Below, in pieces: positions 45,001 through 59,819 of a stretch of DNA of 64,000 nt. Positions within the stretch are counted from its first letter, which is position 1. Every line of letters starts with the position of its first letter. The notes under the pieces were generated by a model. It had not been told where the DNA came from. It worked only from the letters and a program-made list of their open reading frames with translations, and ran no database searches. A program made the position numbers and the translations under genes. Source of the DNA: Girardinichthys multiradiatus (taxonomy: Eukaryota; Chordata; Actinopteri; Cyprinodontiformes; Goodeidae); NCBI RefSeq assembly GCF_021462225.1, contig NC_061811.1:23931163-23995162 (forward strand), given 5' to 3'.

Positions 45001-46889
45001 ATAAAGACACCATTTCACAGTGGTGCTGACAATAGTTGGAAGTCTCTGACCCCAGGATTTATAATACTTCAGGGGTCTCTCTAGTCCTTAAGGGGCCAGT
45101 GTCCTGCATGTTTAGACGCTCCACCATAGTTGATTCAAACCCAGCATGTAATCAAGTTATGCAGGGGCCTGGTAATGAAAATTACTTTGATTGTTTATTA
45201 TGACATGCAGGTTGCTGGTCCTTGAGGACTGAGTTGGGACACCACTGTCTTACAGGAACATGTGCACATCATCTCAAACTGTAAAGAATTATTCAATGCT
45301 CTCTTGTTCGTCTCTCCAATCAGGAGGGTTATCTTGTTGACAGCTCATGTCAGGACTGCTCCAGGTCAGGGCCTCTTGTTTCACTCTCCCACTCATGCTT
45401 CTACACATATGCATGGAAACGTACACACATTTTGTTATATACTCTGTTTCAGGGTATATCATTTTTACACAAAGACCAAACACACACACACATTCACATG
45501 TGAAACCTTAAGCTCTTCCCGCTGTCCTTTTGTAGAGGTTATCTGTATGACACCGCCTCTCACCCCAGCCTGTGATTCATCTCCTCTCATCACACACACC
45601 TTTGCACTGGCACATGTTAGCCGGGATGCTCAGCGGTGCATTTAGGGGGATAAGACTGTCATCGATGGAACACTTTGACCTCAAGGTCGCCGGCTCAAGC
45701 TCATGCAGATGCTGAAACAGGCTGGATCCAGTGTTGTAACAACAGGTAACAATACGGGAACGTGCTCATGTTTTAGACACAGGTGACTGATAGAAAGTTA
45801 GTGACAATAAGAAAAACAAAGAAAAAAGAAAAATAATCTGACTCAGTGCAGCTCTTATATTATATTCAGATGCGGAAACCATTTCAAAGGCAAATGTCAT
45901 CTAATTTTAGAACTAGAAATACAAAAAATATTGAATCTATAAAATATAAATTTGTCACAAACAGCAGTGTTTTTACATTAGAAAAGTAATTTCAAGCTTT
46001 GAATGTCTAACATGTAGCTCTTTAAGACAGGAAGGCATTCCATATATCTATTATGAATTGTCTGGAACTGCAGAGCAAAAAAAAACAGTTTTTATGAACA
46101 GATTACGGGTTTTTTTTTGGCATAAAAAAAAATCTCTAACGGTTGCTTGCTAGTTGGATGAGTCTTTCCGCTTATTGGTGCAACAGAAAAGCAAAACATA
46201 GTCACTTTTGCTTCCTCAAAGATCATGCTATGCAGGAAAGTGGACAGGATTCACAAAAGTAATAAGGGCACATTTCGTCTTGACCAAAAAAAGTTTCTCC
46301 CTTTTTGTTCCTGGATTAGGAAACAATCGGTGTCTTCACTAAAAGGGAAGGCTAAGAGATGAGGATGCGACACAGGTCATGCTCCTGCAAAGACAGCTCT
46401 ATAAGCAAAGATAGCAGGGAGAGCATTGAGACGACTGCACCTGTTGTTTGAACGGAAAGAGTGTTCTCTGTCAGCAGGAATTTTCTGCTGATGTCCGCAC
46501 ATTGTGTCATTTTATTAAACCAATATCCAGTCCCTTTAAATGTTCCTCTTGCATGGTTTTACCTGTGATAATGGGATTAATTTCTTCTCTGTGTCTGATG
46601 GACATAAATTTGCATCTGTATTTTGTCTTCCCTTTTAACACATTTAGCATTAACTTGAAATTAGGTTATGACGCAAAACCACGTGTTGTATTTGAGAAAA
46701 CTAACTTTAATTAGAGTTAAATGAAGTGGCACATGGTTTCCCCGGAATAACATTTCAACAGCTACATCCCTGGAGTGCAGTTAAACCCTCGTGAGGAAGG
46801 TACAGATTTTATGTAGAGAAGAGAGACCTTTAGCAGCTCTCTGTCGGTTTAGGTTGTGTTGATCGGAACTGGAGCAAAAACTACAACAT
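45001..46889. other. intergenic DNA
   Basis: No gene. The interval 46380-46740 is repeat-free and contains a TTTAATTAGAGTTAAATGAA homeobox-like patch. Short frames only. Confidence 0.45.
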
Positions 46890-47220
46890 CTTAAATCCAT
46901 CCACCCAGTGTCGATACCCACTTATCAGGGCTGGTCCCTAGCGGTCATTAGGTGAGAGGCTGGATACGCCTTGGACAGCTTCGCAGTCCATCACAGGGCA
47001 ACACAGAGATGAACAGAACAGACAACCATGCACACACACACATACACCGCACCTGTAACCAAGGCCAGAGTAAACAATCAACCTAACAGGACTGTGGGAG
47101 GAAGCTGGAGTGCCTGGAGAAAACCCATGCCTGCATAGGGAAAAAAATACAAACGCCTTGCAGAAAAACACCATGCTTGCATTCTAAAACTTCTTGCTGC
47201 AAGCCAATAGTGCCAACAAT
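46890..47220 (-). mobile_element. tRNA-derived SINE, diverged copy
   Basis: Contains GTCCATCACAGGGCAACACA, AACCTAACAGGACTGTGGGAG and CTTCTTGCTGCAAG blocks as in the 59-kb copy, but with many substitutions and an internal CA-rich insertion. The head is truncated. Confidence 0.75.
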
Positions 47221-47979
47221 TGTCGTACCGGGTTGCCCAACATGACTGCTGGAAGAATTTCAGATTGACTTAGTTGAGTTTGACATGCAGTCCCACTCCG
47301 GTTTTGAAAGTTACAAACAAACTGCGGCAGTCAAAAAGGGCTTTTAGATCCCTTGGTAGGTTGCCGTTTTGTTAAGTCTTTACGCTACAGCTCTCAGACA
47401 ACATTTCTCCTTTTCGCCAGACAAATCGCCATATAAATCTTTGCCATATAAACTCTTTTTTGAGCTAGATATTTTACTATCACTACCTTAATTTTGCATG
47501 GCCATTGTGTTATGCATTGGGGCCTAAGTTTGATGTTTGATTTGTAATTTCAGTTTGGTGTCTTTCATTCACTCTTTTTTACATAGCTCTGGATTTTTGG
47601 GAAAAGAAAATGAATATAACTGTTGCTAACTACATTCTGGAACACATATTAAAATGAAAACCTGAAGAAAGAATTGATGCCATTTAATATGGAGATTTGG
47701 CATAAATAAAGTTGAAAAGATAACTACTAGCAAACTAAATACAACTGTGAGTTAAGGGGGTTCTGGTCAATGTTACCTTCTTTCAGTTTCTTTTCACATA
47801 CCTTGTGTAAGAGCACCTTGTACCCTTTAGGTACAAGCCCATGCTCACAAATTTGAAGTTTCATGGTCTCCTCAAAATGTTAAATGCCTTTTTTTGTCCA
47901 TCAGTGTTGTCACAAAAAAATGCACAACGCTCCTTAAAGGAAAGCTTAAAACGGTAAGTGCAGCATGCGTTATTAGAAA

Positions 47980-48440
47980 GAGTATCAGATATTTTCATCT
48001 TGACAACAGTTCCCAAACAAAGCGCGCAGAAACGCTGGGTCAGGGGGCACATAGAGTGTTAGTGCATGCTATTAAAACCCCCTTGAAAGCAATTTTTTTC
48101 TGATTTAGTCTCCCAGCCATGGGAAGGGCCCGCAGTGGAAATTTCCACTTGTCAAAGAAACAGCCTGCAGGTTTAAAATTTGGTGTCAAGTGCCAGTGTC
48201 GCTGTGTGGACGGAATGCTTCTTTTGTAGGCGAGTCTCTGGTGTAATTTCGGGCAGGGCAGGGTGTCCCAGCAGTCGACCTTTCTTCCTTAGGCCCTGTG
48301 CAGTTTCATTAGATACGGCTAATGAAAAGATGCTTTCCCCACTGCCTGGCCCCCCAATGCTACTCTGGCCTGTATTTAGAGTTCCTGCCTCCCATCTCCC
48401 ACCAAACAGGTGTGCTGGCTCACCTCCAGCTTGATGCAAT
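47980..48440. promoter_or_regulatory. candidate conserved noncoding element
   Basis: About 460 bp of single-copy-looking, GC-richer sequence without repeats between Tc1 and SINE relics. The open frames on both strands (48173-48439 minus, 48180-48434 plus) are mutual shadows and not gene-like. It may be a distal enhancer; only alignment to other fish can tell. Confidence 0.25.
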
Positions 48441-48621
48441 CAAAACACTTTTTCATCGTCATCTCATTTTTGTATTTGTCACAATATAAGATTAAATCAA
48501 CTTTATTTCTGTCAATTGTCATGTCAAGATAAACATCTAAACACAGGCGCCAAAGCCTTCTTATGTTTTCTGTTGGTTAAAGTCTGCCATTAACTCCTCC
48601 CTTTATTTACTTTTTATAAGG

Positions 48622-49142
48622 ATGCAGTGTCATGCAAAAGTATTCATACCCCTTAAACAATCACAACCTTTGCTTTATTGTTTTAGGGTTTTATAGGATA
48701 AACCAAAACAAAGTAGCATATAATTCTGCCGTCGAAGGACAAGGATGCACAGTTTATAATTTTTACAAGACAATATCTGAAAAGTGTGGTGTGGATTTGT
48801 ATTTAGCCCCCTTGAGTTAATACTTTCTAGAACCACCTTTTGCTACAGCTACCCTTGCAAGTCTTTCTTGTATGTCTCTAACCAGCTTTGAAGATCTCAA
48901 TACTATTATTAATATTATAGGTTTAATCAGACTAGATTAAATGGATGGAAGACATCTGCTTTCAAGTCGCATATTCTCCAGTGAAAGTTTTGCACATGTC
49001 CCACATGTTTGCTCTGTCCCCTACATCTTATTGTACGCCTGTCAGTTTAGGTTAGTTAAGTTGGACGGCTACATTTAACTTTGTGGTTCTAACATTGGAA
49101 AATGTTGAAAAGGGGTGTGAAAACTTGTGCAAGGCAATGTAG
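48622..49142. mobile_element. 520-bp non-autonomous Tc1-like element (MITE-like)
   Basis: The left end CAGTGTCATGCAAAAGTATT and right end AACTTGTGCAAGGCAATGTA are inverted counterparts. The interior keeps AGAACCACCTTTTGCTACAG, an internal relic of the parent element, and no transposase. Confidence 0.72.
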
Positions 49143-49214
49143 AAACACTTAAGAATACAGAAAACACTAAATTGATGAGGGAAGTTGATGGTGTCAGGTC
49201 ATTTTTTAAATTTT

Positions 49215-49870
49215 TTGTTTTTTACCGTGTCCTGTCTGGCAGAGTAGCGCTCAGAACTGTTGTCTGAATGCCAAGAAAAAGCCCAACAGATTTAATTTCA
49301 CAAGTGGAGCATTACAGCTAATGTTTTAAAGCTCTGCTTCTTATTTATAAAAAGAAACTTTATTAGAAACTGCATTGGGATTATTTAAATTATTACGGAC
49401 ACGGAGACAGAAATGAAAAGGAAAAAAAAGAAGCACGAAAGGGAGAAAGGGTGGACAAAAAGGAAAAGGGGAGAGAAGGCGAATAGCATGGAGGAAAGAA
49501 AGAAGGATGAAGACAATATAGGATAACACGTTGCTTGCTTCTACACCTGCAAAAACGTTCATATCACCAGCTTTTTTACCGAAAAGTGCAAGGTACTTAT
49601 CAATGCAAGATGTATTTAGTGGTAAATGCGGCTCAATATAGAACATTTGTGTATCTGTTAACACCTGAATCTAAACACCTGTGTGTGAGCGCACTTGTGT
49701 ATACAAGGTTTCTCCATAAAAATATGCAATAGTGAGTGTGAGGAGCCACAGACCTGCCCCCCTGGACCCGAGACAGATACGGAGGAGATCCAAGCCACAG
49801 ACATCCAAAGGCCCCCCAGACCACAGGAACCCCAGGATAACCACCGCCGGGACTACCGCAACCCCCAAGG
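49215..49870 (-). repeat. dispersed repeat family R, copy 3 (truncated)
   Basis: Begins with the GTGTCCTGTCTGGCAGAG block also seen at 3099 and contains the GA-rich tract complementary to 15300-15420. It ends near 49870 where similarity to copies 1 and 2 stops. No intact gene. Confidence 0.8.
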
Positions 49871-50479
49871 TAATTTTTAATTATTCAAGGCCTGAAGTGC
49901 GTCACTGAAGATTAGTTGAATTTTCAGTTTTCACAATTGATATTAGACAGCCTAAAACTGCAGCCAAATTCTATAAACCTGATCTATACCTTTTTGACAG
50001 TTGGAATACGATTTTTTGGGATCAGCCTTTTGTTTAACCAAAAACATTTTCCCTTTTTGCATTAGTAAAGCAGGTATCATTCTTTTAAAAATAAAATATA
50101 ACCCATGGACATTTCTAACAGGGAACATCCCCAAACAAAACAAAAATATAAAATAACCAAGGTCGTTCTTCAGTTGGAATAAATATTTATTGCAATGCAG
50201 ACGTTTAGTGATCATGTACCACATACTCTTGATACATAAGAAAAACAAAAGTTTGTGCAGAGGTAAGGTTAGAGCTAAGTTTACTTAGTTTATATTTGCT
50301 GAACTCAAGAAATAACTCAGAAATCTCTAGCAAACTGGGAAACTCCTACAATGTTCTTGTAAATAAACTTTCTTATACATTCTCTTTCCTTCCTTTCCCC
50401 ATTAAAGTGTCCTTTCAGCATGATAAAAGTTTATGTACAGTATGGTGTCCTCTGGTGACAGTTCATTGTTGAGTTACAG

Positions 50480-50770
50480 ATTCCTATTTGAGGTTACGTG
50501 CAGTGCCTCCCTTTCAGCTGCATGAATATCTGAAAAGAGAACTGGTGTTTGGCTATAGCATGGCTGGAGTTAGAGCTCTGTGTTTATTTGCTAACAGACT
50601 CCCTCTGTGTTCATATGCGGAGCCTTTGTGTGGCTTTCTGAGAGGCAGGTGGATTGTGCTTTGGGCTTGCAGGCTACAGTTTGAAAGCAACAACGGGTAA
50701 CTGGAGATGTAACATGACCCTGAGGCAATTAGCCCCACAATAGGGACGGTTTTTCGCGTTCGTCCCTTTT
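50480..50770. promoter_or_regulatory. candidate conserved noncoding element
   Basis: A repeat-free, balanced-composition stretch with several TTTGCTAA, CAATTAG and CAGCTG motif-like words (homeobox and bHLH-like), standing out from AT-rich flanks. No coding gene recognised. Confidence 0.22.
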
Positions 50771-51340
50771 GTATTGCTAAATACTATTTAAGCGCAAATA
50801 AAATGTTGAACTCTAGATGCACTTTTGAGGCTGAGGAAAATGTAGATGCAGTAAAATCAGGTTTGGTTTTCCTTATTCAGTTTTTGTTAACATTACTTAC
50901 CAGAGTAACTTTATCATACGCAAATACTTTACAGTTATTTTACTATGCAATTTTTTATGGATGCATGCAAGCAACATGGGAACGATTTAGTTGGGGTGGA
51001 AATGACTAATGGAATACATTTAGCAGACCCCTCTCTGTGTTCAGAAACCAACTGCAGAAAGGTGTAAGAAGGGCCAGAAGCAACCACATACCCTGCACCT
51101 CTCTCCCTCCCCCCTGCTTTTTTCCATCCTCCCTTCAGTTGCAATATACCCCTCCTTGAATGGAGCGTGTCTACCGGATCTGCCCAGGATGAAATGTCAT
51201 ATCTCAGACTGATCCTTATCTCTTAATCGCTTCCTTTGTCTCCCATGATTCCCCAGACCTTCCTTGTTGGACACTGCCCTTTGATGTGTCAGCCACAGTT
51301 AGGAACACTGGGGGTGGGATATTTGTGATCTGTGTCTGCA

Positions 51341-51344
<4 letters not shown>

Positions 51345-51410
<66 letters not shown>
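51345..51410 (+). repeat. (GT)n microsatellite
   Basis: About 32 GT units. Confidence 0.97.
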
Positions 51411-51412
<2 letters not shown>

Positions 51413-52449
51413 GAAGTGGCAGTCTGGTTCTACTCTGAGGTAACAAAAGCCTCAAAGTTTATCAAGATTCTGCAGTAAAGCAGATCACTGGACGGGCTTA
51501 GTTTTGCGCCAGACAGAGGCTCAGGTCTCCTGTGGCTTCGATAGGCTAAATACAGAAATAGTAGGAATGTAAGTTTTTAATTGCATACATGTGCATGCTG
51601 TTACCTATGAAGGCACTTTTGGTAGTGCTGCAGGACAGGAACAAGGTTATAGTTTGGTTTTGTTTGTATACTGTGGTTGACTCAATATGAAGTAAAACCT
51701 GCTGAGGGCAAATCAGTGTCAAAGGTTTAAAACATTAAAGTTTCAAAGTAGCTTAAATTTGTTTGATACTGTTATTGCAATTTAAAGTCATGAAATGCCA
51801 AAGAAAGAACTTCCAACCCCCACTTGTTGCTGCACACTGCTGGTTAGCTGGGTAAAGTAAGGTTAATGCACTATATGCTCACTTGCAAGAAAGACAACAT
51901 ATTTGGAAATATTTTCACTTGAAAAAACAATTACAATCATGCTGTTATTTTTTTATTATGTGGCACTATTGGTCTTTATTTTGTATGTTAGAGGAAGACA
52001 TGCAGCAAAGATCAACACACCAGGACTCAAACAAGTGTTGGCTGTAGCAGCTGTTTATTAAATATTTTTTCCTTAATTCTAAAAATAAATTAATAATGGA
52101 TATAGCGTTATTATACCTTTAATAATCCATATGTTTTAAGTATTTTTGTGGAGGACAGAATAAAAAGCAATTGTAGGTCAGCTGTGTGATGAAAGTTTGT
52201 TATTTGAATGATTTGTTTTCCTTTCCAACAAAAAAAGGCAACTTTGGCTTTTTGGAAATATTTTTGCTTGCCAAACACACAATACTTGATAGCAGACTGC
52301 AAGCTGTCTATAGATTAATTGACCAGATCACTGAAGCTTGTTATGCTTGTGCCACTATATAAAGACCAGAATGTCAAAAATGCGTATTATTCTGTACAAC
52401 AAGCACAGTTGTTTGAAATCTAATATAAATGTGGTAAGTAGTTATACGT

Positions 52450-53425
52450 TGGTGAAAAAATGTATTTGCCTTGTTACTTACTCTGTTCTTTTGTTTTGAC
52501 TTTTTTCAGTATACTTCATTATGCTTGTCATACTTATCCAACAAATTTTACTATAAGAGAAAACTAACCTGAGTAAATACAAAAGGCAGTTTTCAAATGA
52601 TGACACAAGACGGTAACAACTGCCAATAAATGGTAAATGATAACTGGCAATCAGTCTTTTACATGGATGGACCCCATTTTTTCAAAACTGCTTAAATTCA
52701 AACAAACTGGAGAGTTTTTGAGCATGACCGGTCTGTTTAAAGTCGTGTCATGGCGTCTTGATTAGATTTATGTCTGGACTTTCACTAGGCAACTCTAAAA
52801 CGTTTTTTGAAGCTTTTGAGCCAGTCACGGATGTATGTGTTGGTGTGCTTTCAATCACCAACTTGCTGCTTAACTTTGCATTAACTTCATGAATAATGGC
52901 TTGACATTTTTCTTCACAGTTTTCCTCTAGAGAGCTAAATTCATGATTTTACCAATTACATCAAGTCATCAGGTGCTGAAGTAGTTAAGCAACCCCAGAC
53001 CATCACAATACCACCACTATGTTTGACTGTTGGTATGATGTTCTTTTTCTGAAGCATTGTGTTTTAACCAGATGTATTGGCATGCAAACCTTTTAAGAAG
53101 TTTCATTTTTGTCTCTTCAGTCCACAAAACATTTAAACAAAGTCTTGGAGAACATCAAGATGTTTTTTGGCAAACATGAGATGGATCTTCGTGTTCCTTT
53201 AGGCCAGCATTGGTTTTGGCCTTGGAACCCAACTACTGATGCTATTTTCACCTAGACTCTTTTTTTATATTGTTGAATCATGGACACAGACCTTACTAAG
53301 GAAAAAACGGCCCTGCGGTTCTTTAGATGTGGTTCTGGGTTCTTTTGTGACCTCCGTGATAAATTGTTGATATGCTTGTGGAGTAATTTTGATCAATCAG
53401 TCTCGCCACTGTTCCATGTTTTCTC
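52450..53425. mobile_element. Tc1-like element remnant beside the CTAT microsatellite
   Basis: The left end GGTGAAAAAATGTATTTGCC and inner minus-strand transposase relics GACCATCACAATACCACCAC (52999) and CCTTTAGGCCAGCATTGG (53197) define a decayed Tc1-like copy. Its right part borders the giant microsatellite. Confidence 0.62.
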
Positions 53426-53430
53426 TATTT

Positions 53431-54323
<893 letters not shown>

Positions 54324-54324
<1 letters not shown>

Positions 54325-57300
54325 CACTGCTGTCTTGTTGGCTCATTTTGCACACCCAACATCCAGTGCTTAATTCTTTTGCACCAAAGGAATCTTGGGT
54401 TGAACTCTGGGGTGATGTGGGCTTATTGTCTGCACCCTCTGGTGGGCAGGATGCAGTAGCACAACCTGTCTTTTGTGTTTATGCAGAAAGGTTGTTTGTT
54501 TGTCATCTTGTTCATCTGAACACAGTAAAAAAAAAAGAAAAAAAAGAATGTGCCTTTCCAGGTGAGAGGTGAGAGCACAATAGTGTATGTTTGTGTGGGC
54601 ATCCGCCCAGCATCAGCTGCACATCCTGACAAAGATAGGAGCACAGATTCACAATTAGAGGCTGTTTCTACAGCCAAAGGAAGCATTCTTCATTTGTTTG
54701 ACAGAGCAAGGCTCACACTGGTCTCCCAGCCACCTGCAGATAAAGAACAGAGTTGAATACTATCAAAGAGAAGCTGTCACTGTAACATTCGTCAGCTCCT
54801 ATTATCTGTTTGAATTTGCAAATAAGTGTACAAAGAAAACATTCTGCTTCTTGTCCAGAATGGGATCACTTCTAACCTTTCTTGGTTTTTCATTGCATCT
54901 GTTTGTTTGCTTTGGCATAAACATGCACAACTTTATATACTAAAACATTCAGAAGCAAGATCATAAACATATGGATTGAGCCAACAAGCTCTGCGGTCTT
55001 GATTCCTGCATAAGAGAATGGTGATCATGAACTTCAAGATATGTCTTGAACCCTTCATTAAGTACTTTAAACCAAAAACTAAGCCAATAATACATGCATC
55101 TCTGTTAAGATGCATTTGTTTCAATAAAAGCTTCTGTTGTGAAGAGAAAAATAATACAGTCCTTGTTTCAGTTATTCATTTTGTTTTTAATTTTTAAGGA
55201 TTAAATATCATTTAATCCAGCTGAAATCAGAATAAAAAGTCAGCATCAAACTATTTTCTGCAGACTGTCCTGCCAAGAAAAATGGGTTGCACTGAGGTAT
55301 ATTATTTGCTTGTTGAAGTGACACAGGCCTCACATTGTCAAATAAATGATGGGCTTAAATCGAGAAAACAAGGTGATGTTTTTTTGTGTGATAAACCTCA
55401 GAAATGAGAAGCTCGTGTGGAATGTCAGCCTTATGTAGATAAAAAGTCAAAAACAAAAGGAAGCTCTAAACCAGCAGAGAAAATTTATTAGGCAATGTTT
55501 GGGTTAGAGATCCTTATTGGCCAAACAAAAGCAAACTGCTGGGTATTCACAATAAAACACAAAAAAAACAACGGAATAAAAACGTCTAAAGTGTCAGATC
55601 AGAAATGTTAAAATTGAATATTTGAAAAGCTTAAGTTTAGGTTCATTTACTAAAGGACACAAATTTTCCAGTCTCTCAGGTCTGTCTCAGACAATAATTC
55701 ATATTCATGTCTGAAGTCAAGTTATATGAATGCAATGCATTCATTTAAAGGCAGGGTTCTCCAGGTTTGTCGTCTTCATTCTCTTCTCACTCTGGGTCAG
55801 ACTCTGGCTCGAACATGTAAGGCTAGATGAACAAGTCTTCTGTTGTTGACATCTCTGAATCAGTTTGTGAATAAAAAGTTTATGCGCCGCAATATAAATG
55901 TATCTATGTTATTAAACTACAAAAATGGCTGAACCCGGTGTAGTAGAATGCTCTGTGACCTGAAGGGGGCCGGGGTGTGAAGTGTCTCATTTGCGTTTAA
56001 AGAGACTGCACTTCAGAGCAGGGGTAAAAGAGGGGACTGTGGAGCAACAATAACAAGGAGTTCAGACCAAAGTATTACAGTTCTACTTTCTATGAACCAC
56101 AACTGAATGATGTAAATGTGAAATGGAAGGATTTGAAAGCATGATATGTCCCCTTTAACTCCAGATGACTCAACTGTCAAAATGTTAATGTCAGGACATT
56201 GTCTGTCATGCCACTCAAAATGTATAAGCCCATCTACAGTTAGACGTCCTGCCACATGATGTGCTCTAAAACCTCATTTTATAGTAGGATGAAAGAAAGT
56301 CAAAATACTGATCTGCATTCTATCTTTCATTTGGCTCATACACTGAGGAAAAGAAGGAGTCATGGCTGCAGTTAATTATCATGGATAAGCTTCTGGGGAG
56401 ACTGTTTGGAGAGAGTGGTTCTTGATTAATTTTCATACAAAGATCAATTGATGTTGTATGAGGACCCATAAGTAAATTTGCAGTAAAACAACACTTTTCC
56501 TTATACCTGAGAACCTCTTTGTTAACAGACAACAACCAGAGGTGCCTTCATGGTGTGACTGCTGACTCCACTACCACTATCTGTTGTCACTGTTTCATGA
56601 ACTGTGTTGTGCCCTTATCCCTCAACCTTGAATTGTTCTTCCCCTTAAATCCAAGATTCTAATTGTTACATTATCATTCAAATCTAGTGTTATAACGGGT
56701 CCAACCTTCAGGAGTAATATACAGTTGTCTTTAGAAGGGCATGACTATAAACGTATAAAGATTTCAGATACCCCTTCTCTGATTTTGAGGTTTACTAGGG
56801 GTGTCTGACCAGCACTATTTGGCCAGTGAAAGAAATTTTAGATTATTAGTCTAATCTTACATTAACATTTAGATTAAGAATAATGGTATTTTACCAAAGT
56901 AACAAAAAACTGAAATGCACACAACAGTATTGAGCTTATTTTTTACCTTTATATTACAGAATTTAATCAATTTGATCACTTTTATTTATAAAAATGTTTT
57001 TTTAACCTAACAAAAACTAATTTCATGTAGCTGGGGTCTGTTTTTTATAGTTTATCAGCAGATGATTGCAATGCTCTATATTCTTAACGTTTTGTTTCTC
57101 GCAGCAATTTGTTGCCATGGCAGTGAATCACCGCAATGTGAGGACACGCAAAAAGAGGAAAAACTGTGAAACTCTACAGCCAAACATTTTGGTTAGTAAT
57201 AAAAAAGGAGATGTGGAGTCACACCAAACAAACAGAGCTGTTGTCTTGGCAACGGACAGAGGCCCTGCTGTGATGTTGCAGAAGAGCCATGAAAATGAGC

Positions 57301-59072
57301 TATATCTAGGAGCAGAACTCCCAATGGCGGAATGGGTTGGAATACTTGACAGGCGTTGGTTAAAGAAGAGAAAGCTTTTTTTCTTTGTTATGGTTCTGGT
57401 GTTGTGCATAAATCTGAGGAAATGTAGAAAAGAATACCATCCTAATTGAATGCAGGCTAAGTGCATTGGACACAGCAAGGGGCTTTCCAAAACATTCACA
57501 GTTATTCATCCATTGCATTTGGGAGATGATGTACACACGCTCATGTTGACTTTAATTCACACAAGCATCCGCCATATGTTCACCTCATGCTACCTACTAT
57601 GCAAGATAATTTATAAAAACCTACAATGGGAGACAAGGTAAGATAATACTGATGTTTGCGGTGTAATGCGATAAAGTAGAAAACAAAAGGCAAGTATACC
57701 GATAGTTTAAAGAAAGACGAATAGCTAAAGGAAACTGTTTGACGGGTCAACATGTGATGCATGCATCTGTGTGTGTTTGTGTGAGGCTCGCGGCCACAGT
57801 CATGCCCGGAAAGGCTTGGAGCACAACCAGTCATTAGGAAGTGAGGCCGTCTGGAGCGCATTATGGGCTGGGTACTGTAACTCTTACAAGTAGAGAGTCT
57901 GATATCAAATCTGGGATAAGGGGGAACAAGATGGAAATTGGAGACCAGAGCAGAAAATGAAACAAATTCATCATAATGGAAGAGAATTGGTTTAGAAAAG
58001 TTTAAGTCTCTTACCTTACATGATTTAGAAAAAAATATTTAATTTCAAACCCCTAAAATGTATCTCCGGATGTTAAATCTGTTGCAATGAATCTGCATGC
58101 ACACCTTCTGTGGGACCTTAAATAATAGATTTATACCTGTGCAGTGTCAGCAGGTGGCAATCACGGTAACGTGTTACATTAAAAAAAGAGGAAGTTCCTT
58201 AACATGGCTTAAAAAAACAATTATATAATTTCTCAGAGTCTTGACACTGCCACTTGGATCCAGTACCACCCTGATGCCCCACAGTCCAAAACCCTTTTGG
58301 TTTACATTTGTTGTGGGTTTTTCTTTGGCCTGTATGTATTAAATTAAAACCAGTCCACATTGTCTTCTGGTTCCAGACTTCGTATAAGATAGTAAACAGT
58401 GTGTATATTTAATGACTTGTCAATGAATCAATGTAGTTTATGTTTAAGGTTAGGGGTAATGGCTGGTTGTTCAGGGTTGGGTTAAGTTTAGGTGTCAGGC
58501 AATAAGAGCAGAACATTTATAAACTGTAAATGGCCTCCTAGTGGTGGAACCTGAGAGTACAGGGGTCTTAGAACTGCACCTGCAGCCAAGAAGATTCTCC
58601 CAAAATTATTGCCGCTCCAGTTTTCTTTGAGATTGTTTACCCTTCACGTCTCAGTCATTATCTTCAGCATCTTACATTGGAAAGAGAGTCAGGACAAAGT
58701 GAGACAGGTGTGGGATGTAAACATAAAAATGACATAAATAATGCTATGTTTTTTGCACCTAAAGCAGGGCTGCAGTGTAATATGCAAAATGGGGTTTTTG
58801 TCATTGTTTTCAATGATCCGAAAATATCCATATGAAATCCAGACATTTATGTCAAATAGGTTTTAAAAATCTCCACCTCAAACTCTTTGTTTTTGTCTTT
58901 TTTGTTTTTACCAACATTTCAAATTGGAAGGGGCAAACAGAAAAAAAAGTACACTACGTGTGAAATTTTATTTAGCAAAGTATCAGGGTTAATGTAAGCA
59001 TGTCCTCAGTTCAACAAAATTATTCTACTCTAGGTACTCAACAAATTAAGCTGAGGTCTTAGTAATAAGAAT
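54324..59072. other. intergenic DNA
   Basis: No supported gene. A poly-A/AAAAAG tract lies at 54528-54546. The + frame 57066-57449 is not recognised, though it covers two RFX X-box-like motifs (see findings). Confidence 0.5.
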
Positions 59073-59440
59073 GGTCAGTCAGTCATTTTCTATACCGCTT
59101 CTTCCATAGTGGGTCGTGGGGATGCTGGTGCCTATCTCCAGCAGTCTATGGGCAGGAGGCGGGGTACACCCTGGACAGGTCTCCAGTCCATCACAGGGCA
59201 ACACACAAAAACCAAGCACACACTCATTCACAGCTAAGGGCAATTTAGAGAGACCAATTAACCTAACAGGCATGTCTTTGGACTGTGGGAGGAAGCTGGA
59301 GTACCCTGAGAGAACACTCGCATTCACGGGGAGAACATGCAAACTCCATGCAGAAACACCCCCGGCCGGGAGTCGAACCCAGGCCCTTCTTGCTGCAAGG
59401 CAACAGTGTTACCAACTGCTACTTGCCGTGCAGCCCTTAA
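59073..59440 (-). mobile_element. tRNA-derived SINE, same family
   Basis: Minus-strand copy of the SINE at 44.0 kb: head near 59440 with a B-box-like GGGTTCGACTCCCGG, then the same body and tail. Well preserved, with no exact target duplication seen. Confidence 0.85.
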
Positions 59441-59819
59441 TATAAATGGTATCTAAGAAAACTTTAAAAAAAATAAAATAAAGACAAATTCAGTGGACAG
59501 CAAAATGGCAAAACCATATGTGCATCGTCTTTCAGGATAGCAAAACTGTTCTGTGAGATACTGTTGGAAGCACTGGTTGACTGAGTATATATGGACAAAT
59601 GTGTGGCTGAAAGTATCTACGTGACAGAAGTATACAGTGACACAACACCTGAATAAGTACTGCAACGCAATTCCACAGCGGCACAGGTTTTTACATCAGA
59701 TCACAACAACCGGACGTGTTTTGGTCTTTCTTGTCAAATCAGAGATTACATTGGTTCTGTTTAGGTTTTGGCTATGACATCAAATGGTTATGATTGACTC
59801 CAGACAATACACAACAAGA

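Noticed and set aside
48173..48439. Overlapping 84- and 88-codon frames on both strands
   Set aside because: They are mutual shadows in a balanced-composition stretch with no known domain.
57066..57449. 127-codon + frame after a splice-acceptor-like tract
   Set aside because: No recognisable domain, no donor or partner exon, and Lys/Arg-rich low-information composition; only the X-box-like motifs were kept as a finding.
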